Below are positions 59,581-64,000 of a stretch of 64,000 nt of DNA, piece by piece. This DNA is from Methylovirgula ligni (lineage in GTDB: Bacteria > Pseudomonadota > Alphaproteobacteria > Rhizobiales > Beijerinckiaceae). The DNA is taken from NCBI RefSeq assembly GCF_004135935.1, contig NZ_CP025086.1, positions 1,426,001-1,490,000 on the forward strand, read 5' to 3'. Made by a program: the position numbers and the translations under genes. The notes beneath the pieces are model-generated. The model was not told the origin of the DNA and did no database searches. It worked only from the letters and a program-made list of their open reading frames with translations. How positions within the stretch are numbered: the stretch's first letter is position 1; the number at the start of each line of letters is the position of its first letter.

Positions 59581-61346
59581 GCCGGCACGCCCTTCGTTTC
59601 AGACCTGAATTTCTTCAAATTCTCGGTCCTGCTGATCTTCCCGCTCGTCGTCTTGATCAGCCATCCTTCATCGACGATGCGGACTTTTCTGGGCAGGACA
59701 TTAAAGACCGACTGGACGATACGCAGGACGTCGGCCTGGATCGCCGAATCCAGACGCTCTGACTCGCGCCTGCGTTCCGCCATAACGATCAGAACTTCGC
59801 TGCCGACCCGCTCGTCGAAGACGGGAACGGCAACGCTTCGGCCGGGCTTCAATCCCTCTACCTCGGAAATCGCGGCCTCAACCTGATGCGCATAGATATT
59901 GCGACCGTTGACGATGATCAGATCATCCGTGCGCCCCAGCACATAAAGCTTTTCGTTATGGACAAAGCCGAGATCGCCGGTTCGATAGACACCGTCACGG
60001 AGACGCTTTGCGGTTCGCTCGGGATCCTTGTAATAGCCCGAAAAGACAAATGGGGCGGATAATGCGACCTCACCGACCGTATCTTCGGGCAAAGGCATCG
60101 CTTTCTCATCGAGGATCGAGACTTCCATGTCCCTGATTGGCGTGCCGGTTTCCAGAAGTTCGATGCCGCCGTTGTCGATGCGTCTGATCGTTTCGCCTCG
60201 TTCAAGAGAAGAAGATTCCACGCGAATGCGCTCGGGAGGTCTAACCAAGGGCGTTTGCGAAACTGCGAAAACCGTCTCGGCCATCGCGTAGCAGCAGTGA
60301 AGCTGTCTTGGCGCGACACCGGATGGCGCGAAAGTGTCTTCGAAGCGATGGAACGCACGAGGCTTGCATGTTTCGGAGCAGTTGATGAAAGCGCGCATGG
60401 AAGAAAGGTCGTATGAAGCGGCAGCGCTGCCGCAGATGTTGACGAGATGTTCGAATGCGAAATTTGGCATCCAGGTCAATGTGCCCCGGTGCTTCGCAAT
60501 TGCTTCGAGAAGCAGTCCCGGCTGGCTGACCCAATGCAGCGGATCGATATGGACGGTCGGTACACCCAGATAGGCGGGAAGAACCGCGCAGGCGATTAGG
60601 CCCATATCATGGTAGAGCGGCAGCCAATGCACGATGCGGTCGGTTTCGCTGATCTCCAACGCGGCGGCATATCTCTCGATTTGATCCGCCACGGCACGGA
60701 ATGAAAGGGCGACGCCCTTCTTGAGCCCGGTTGTCCCGGAACTGTGCTGGAGCAAGGCAATGTTGTCTTCGTCCCGCACGACCAGTGCAAGATCGGCGGG
60801 AGCAACGCTCTCCGTCTCGATCAGGGCCGTGTCATCGAATAACAGACCGCTCGCCTGCATATCCGCAAAAGTGTCCCGTGCGGCGACGATCGCAGCAGGA
60901 CGAATCCTGCGTAGAAGTTCGGCGTGCGAGCTCCAGTAAAGTTTTGGATCCTGCCGCGCCGAGACGCAGGGCATAAACGAGGGAATGACGCCGCTCAGCA
61001 TGGCACCGAAAAAGGAGCCGTAGAGGTCCGGCACATGCTTCAAGAAAATGAGCACGAGGTCGTTCTGTCTTAAATCCGCCTCGCGATAGGCTTTGCCATA
61101 ACCGCCGGCGGCCTGCGCGACGTCTCTGCGGGTGAGATGGATTTCGCCCCCGGCTCCGATCAGGCGGCAATAGGTTTGGTCGTCTGATTCCGTAAGATTA
61201 CGATAAAGATTTGCGAGATAGCGGTTCTTACGAAATATCGCCACATAACTCTCCAGTACCATCTCGAATAGCACCGCAGCACAAAGCATCACGGAAATTG
61301 GACGATGCCAGCAGACTTCGCTCTGAACAAGCGTAGCAAGAGTCAT
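59577..61346 (-). CDS. AMP-binding fatty acyl-AMP ligase-like enzyme (FAAL-like)
   Basis: This enzyme of up to 589 residues has LLQHSSGTTGLKKGVALSF (P-loop), HWLPLYHDMGLI, YAMAETVFAVSQ, YRTGDLGFVHNEKLYVLGRTDDLIIVNGRNIY and the C-terminal KTTSGKISRTENLKKF with the catalytic Lys. The HWLPLYHDMGLI pattern is typical of FAAL enzymes, which activate fatty acids and pass them to an ACP, not to CoA. The start is uncertain: 61346, 61289 and 61259 are options, and 61259 gives the most family-like N terminus. It overlaps the ACP gene. Confidence 0.85.
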   Translation of the reverse strand: MTLATLVQSEVCWHRPISVMLCAAVLFEMVLESYVAIFRKNRYLANLYRNLTESDDQTYCRLIGAGGEIHLTRRDVAQAAGGYGKAYREADLRQNDLVLIFLKHVPDLYGSFFGAMLSGVIPSFMPCVSARQDPKLYWSSHAELLRRIRPAAIVAARDTFADMQASGLLFDDTALIETESVAPADLALVVRDEDNIALLQHSSGTTGLKKGVALSFRAVADQIERYAAALEISETDRIVHWLPLYHDMGLIACAVLPAYLGVPTVHIDPLHWVSQPGLLLEAIAKHRGTLTWMPNFAFEHLVNICGSAAASYDLSSMRAFINCSETCKPRAFHRFEDTFAPSGVAPRQLHCCYAMAETVFAVSQTPLVRPPERIRVESSSLERGETIRRIDNGGIELLETGTPIRDMEVSILDEKAMPLPEDTVGEVALSAPFVFSGYYKDPERTAKRLRDGVYRTGDLGFVHNEKLYVLGRTDDLIIVNGRNIYAHQVEAAISEVEGLKPGRSVAVPVFDERVGSEVLIVMAERRRESERLDSAIQADVLRIVQSVFNVLPRKVRIVDEGWLIKTTSGKISRTENLKKFRSETKGVPA

Positions 61347-61470
61347 CGAGGGGCTTCGTCAGGCCGCGAAGCGCCCGTGTCTTGCGAAGCCGGTGACGAA
61401 ATATTTCGTATAAAAAAGAGTACATTCGCTTAACGCAGACATAGGCAACAACTCAAACATCAAGATCAGG

Positions 61471-63066
61471 CTAGACGCCCGCAAGCTGAGCTTTTTGTCG
61501 CGAGAGCGCGACTGCATTCTTCGAAGCAAACAACAGGCCGTCGCCGACTTCCGATAAATGAGCAAAGCCGATGCCCCGTAATTCATCACGCAGGTCAGCT
61601 TGATCAACGGCGTTTCGATGCCAGAGGAACGTGCGCGGCTCGATCAGCAACGCATCGAATTGCGCGAGTTGATCAAGCACGCGCTCGCGCTCAAGCTCGG
61701 CGCCCCGCGATACATAGCCGACGGCGACGCATAAGGTCGGTCCATCCCCCGCTGTTTCAGGCAGAAGGCCGATCTCGACGCGTACCTTTCCGACGACGTT
61801 CTTGCGTGTCACAGCTATCGCGCTTATGCCCGCGTTGATCGCCTCGACGCGCGGTCCGCTCACTTCAAGCGCGGTACTCTTCAGGCCCTCGAGCGCGAGC
61901 AACAACGGGACGACGCCAAGTCCCGCCTTGAGCACAGTATAATTTGCATAAAGAGGCAGTTCGTCGGCGAGGAGACGGCCCACCTCGATATCACGCGGGC
62001 GAACAACCTGCCCGGCCTCCAGCAATGTCTTGAAATGATCGTGCAGGCCGCTGTTTTTCAGACCGAGATTTTTGAGCCGATCATTGTGGAGCCTTACGAG
62101 GAGCTTGTTGATGCGTTCCGCCGCTTGTTCGATTCCGCCTGACTTGGGATCGGGCTGCGCACGCGGGGACGTCAGCCTTGGTGTTTGCGAATCGCCCGGC
62201 AGGGGGGGGAGCGTCAGGTCGGCGCCCACACCCTGCCGGACGATGTTCAATATGATTTCGCCGACAATTGGAATAAAATCCCAGTCATATTCATAGATAT
62301 CGGTGCCGCCACCCCGAAGCACCTTTTCGCGTCCATAATGCGCCAGGAGGCGCGAAGGGTTGAAGAATTCTGCGCCGACTGCGTCGGCGGCATCTTGAAC
62401 GTAGGTCGCCAGCCGGCGACGATCTTCCATGATCGCGCCGTGATTGTCGTCGACGATGAAATGCGACAGGAAGATCCAGCGTTTCGAACGGTCTGCGGCC
62501 AGGCTCTTCGCATCTTCAATCACTTTGTTGCGGTCCGGCATTTCAAGGCGCGCATTGCAGAGAATGTCCTCCGCGGCACCGGTCGCGACTCCTGATGAAC
62601 GCAGCTTCTCCAGGGTGGTTTCGATGAGTTCGTTCGAAATCTCCTTGCCCTTGGAAAACGCCCGGTACCACTCAAGAAGCTCGGCGGCATGCTTCTGAAC
62701 GAATTGCCGTGAAAAATAATTGCTCTGGAAAACCCATTCGTCTTTCCGGATCTGGCGCGAGTCGCACATCTCGACCAAAACGGTATCGATCCCGTCCAAA
62801 ATCTTTCGCGGATATCTTTCCGGGGTAGGGGAAGTGTCGGTCTCGAATATGTAGGGCGCGAAGATATCCGGCACGCGCGCTTCACCCCAAGCGTGGCGCA
62901 TATTCTGCCGGCCTTCGAGGAAGCTATGAGTCAAGGCGGGCTGATTAATGGAAAGCTCAAGCTCGCCGAAGGATTTGAGTGTAAGGATCGGTGTCCGGAC
63001 GCGGCAGCTACCGATGATTGCAACGCGATGCGTTTTATTCGAATGCGGTAAATCGAAAACAATCAT
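61471..63066 (-). CDS. Two-domain protein: SGNH-like N terminus and methyltransferase-like C terminus
   Basis: This 531-residue protein starts MIVFDLPHSNKTHRVAIIGSCRVRTP. The GSCR motif and the later WIFLSHFIVDDNHGAIMEDRRR and NPSRLLAHYG look like an SGNH/GSCFA-type hydrolase fold. A linker at about residues 290-315 (PPLPGDSQTPRLTSPRAQPD) is followed by a C-terminal region (NYTVLKAGLGVVPLLLALEGLKSTALEVSG, DALLIEPRTFLWHRN) that reads like a SAM-methyltransferase-type fold. I do not recognise a named family. Its place beside the FAAL-like/ACP genes suggests acyl or glycan modification. Confidence 0.65.
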   Translation of the reverse strand: MIVFDLPHSNKTHRVAIIGSCRVRTPILTLKSFGELELSINQPALTHSFLEGRQNMRHAWGEARVPDIFAPYIFETDTSPTPERYPRKILDGIDTVLVEMCDSRQIRKDEWVFQSNYFSRQFVQKHAAELLEWYRAFSKGKEISNELIETTLEKLRSSGVATGAAEDILCNARLEMPDRNKVIEDAKSLAADRSKRWIFLSHFIVDDNHGAIMEDRRRLATYVQDAADAVGAEFFNPSRLLAHYGREKVLRGGGTDIYEYDWDFIPIVGEIILNIVRQGVGADLTLPPLPGDSQTPRLTSPRAQPDPKSGGIEQAAERINKLLVRLHNDRLKNLGLKNSGLHDHFKTLLEAGQVVRPRDIEVGRLLADELPLYANYTVLKAGLGVVPLLLALEGLKSTALEVSGPRVEAINAGISAIAVTRKNVVGKVRVEIGLLPETAGDGPTLCVAVGYVSRGAELERERVLDQLAQFDALLIEPRTFLWHRNAVDQADLRDELRGIGFAHLSEVGDGLLFASKNAVALSRQKAQLAGV

Positions 63067-63336
63067 CTGCTCTCGTCCCTCCGCGCGTCACATCGGCCCA
63101 TGTGTTTGCCGACGTTCGCCCGATTCGTCCAGGCGGCGTTCCGCGTCTTGCAAATTATGAAACCAAGCTCGTCAGGCGTCGACGCCTCATTTGGCTTTGC
63201 GGGCATCAATGCATCCTGCGAAGGTTGTTCAAACATATAGACTCCACGAGCCTTGGAAGGTTGCACACGGCAGACCGGAAAACCGAGGAGCCCTCTCGCC
63301 GATGCGCTGCTAGCTCAAGCGGCACCGACAAATCTC

Positions 63337-64000
63337 CTAGGGGGCGGGGGCCGATCGCAGTGATGTCCATTTAGCTTCGATGTTGCTGATTATCATACCT
63401 TTGCTTGCGTCTCCGATTGGACGGAGTGCCTGATCTTCGGCAGTAAAGAGATCTATTCTGATCTGCCCATCGTTCGCCTGGCTCGGGATACCGGAAGCTT
63501 CGCAGCGATAGAACCCGCCATCGAGAGCGTCCAGACTTGCTTTGGCCTCTGCAAGCGGATTGCGCCGCGGCGTGCGCGCCGCCGCCATACTGCAAAGAGC
63601 TAGGATCCGAGCCCGCGGATCTGATGGACTCATAATTGAAATAGCCAAGCTTCGATTGCCGATCGGTTTGAATGTGACGTTGACGAACCATCGCGCATTG
63701 CTGGGCCCATTGAAGAACTTCAGGATGCCATGCGGCTTGGCCGAGTCGGCGATCTCCCTAATGGTGATTGTCCGATCTCCTGCTTGAGCATCTGCGGTCA
63801 TTGTTGCGGCAGATGCCGATTCAAGACGCCAATCGTCGCGCGGCGCTGGCCGGCTGGCGCGCGTTTCTACCGTCGTCGGGCATTTATCAATGACGTCCGG
63901 CGTATCGTCACGCGTGTTCCCCGCCTCGCGTCTTATCTGGGTCGCAAGATCCAGGCTCGGCTTCTCATAGGACGAGCAATAAGAGGGCACGGGAACCTTC
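63337..64000 (-). CDS. Hypothetical protein, N terminus beyond the window
   Basis: The reading frame is open to the right edge of the window, so the start lies outside. The visible about 220 residues include DRTITIREIADSAKPHGILKFFNG, WFVNVTFKPIGNRSLAISIMSP and a C-terminal FYRCEASGIPSQANDGQIRIDLF. No domain is recognised. The N-terminal visible part is rich in charged residues and looks disordered. It is the first gene upstream of the acyl-modification unit on the same strand, with a 270-bp gap. Confidence 0.5.
   Translation of the reverse strand, partial: KVPVPSYCSSYEKPSLDLATQIRREAGNTRDDTPDVIDKCPTTVETRASRPAPRDDWRLESASAATMTADAQAGDRTITIREIADSAKPHGILKFFNGPSNARWFVNVTFKPIGNRSLAISIMSPSDPRARILALCSMAAARTPRRNPLAEAKASLDALDGGFYRCEASGIPSQANDGQIRIDLFTAEDQALRPIGDASKGMIISNIEAKWTSLRSAPAP

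Overview
The window looks like chromosomal DNA of an aerobic alphaproteobacterium, most likely from the Hyphomicrobiales (Beijerinckiaceae or Bradyrhizobium-like). The reasons are the moderately high GC, many ATGA/GTGA-coupled operons, GTG starts, an Oligotropha-type cox cluster, DUF6502/DUF5666 and DUF892 proteins, and OprB porins. The placement is an inference; no rRNA or tRNA gene is visible.

0-9.5 kb: an acid or CoA-thioester catabolic region. It holds the 3' end of an HTD2/itaconyl-CoA-hydratase-like gene, a PaaG-like enoyl-CoA hydratase, an acyl-CoA ligase, a YecD-type isochorismatase homologue, a LeuC/LeuD-like hydro-lyase pair, an MFS transporter and an OprB-type porin. The three intergenic promoter regions share a TTGCATGCAA/TTGTATGCAA-type palindrome, which suggests a single regulon controlled by a GntR/FCD-type repressor that is not in the window.

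10-21 kb: a full form I aerobic CO dehydrogenase cluster on the minus strand. The order is coxC-M-S-L-D-E-F-G-mocA-(4-TM protein)-coxI. The CoxL active-site loop AYRCSFR is intact. coxC encodes an MHYT-LytTR regulator, and a pair of direct repeats lies in front of coxM.

23.4-40.1 kb: an accessory catabolic island. It holds a nitrate/sulfonate/taurine-type ABC importer, an acetamidase/formamidase, a LysR regulator, a two-subunit Rieske ring-hydroxylating oxygenase, an MBL-fold protein, RidA, MmgE/PrpD, an AtzG-AtzE amidase pair, an alpha/beta hydrolase, an AtzH/HpxZ-like protein and an outer-membrane barrel. The most unusual element follows: two adjacent Rieske-oxygenase-like proteins that have lost complementary halves. 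One keeps the Rieske ligands but no catalytic iron site; the other keeps the catalytic iron site but no Rieske ligands. A GST-like protein is translationally coupled to them. The arrangement recalls the NdmC/NdmD/NdmE N-demethylase, but without a reductase. The genes around it suggest that the island degrades an N-containing (hetero)aromatic compound.

40.5-45.5 kb: a YqjI (His-rich PadR)/O-methyltransferase/YqjH-like/DUF4405/DUF3500/HupE operon, probably for metal (Ni/Fe) homeostasis.

45.6-64 kb: DUF5666 and DUF6502 genes with paired operators, then a surface-polysaccharide region. That region has glycosyltransferases, an MsbA-like ABC exporter, an OPX (Wza-like) lipoprotein, and an ACP + FAAL-like ligase + SGNH-like protein. 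Interspersed are an MFS transporter, a PRC-barrel protein, an SDR pseudogene and a DUF892 ferritin-like stress protein.
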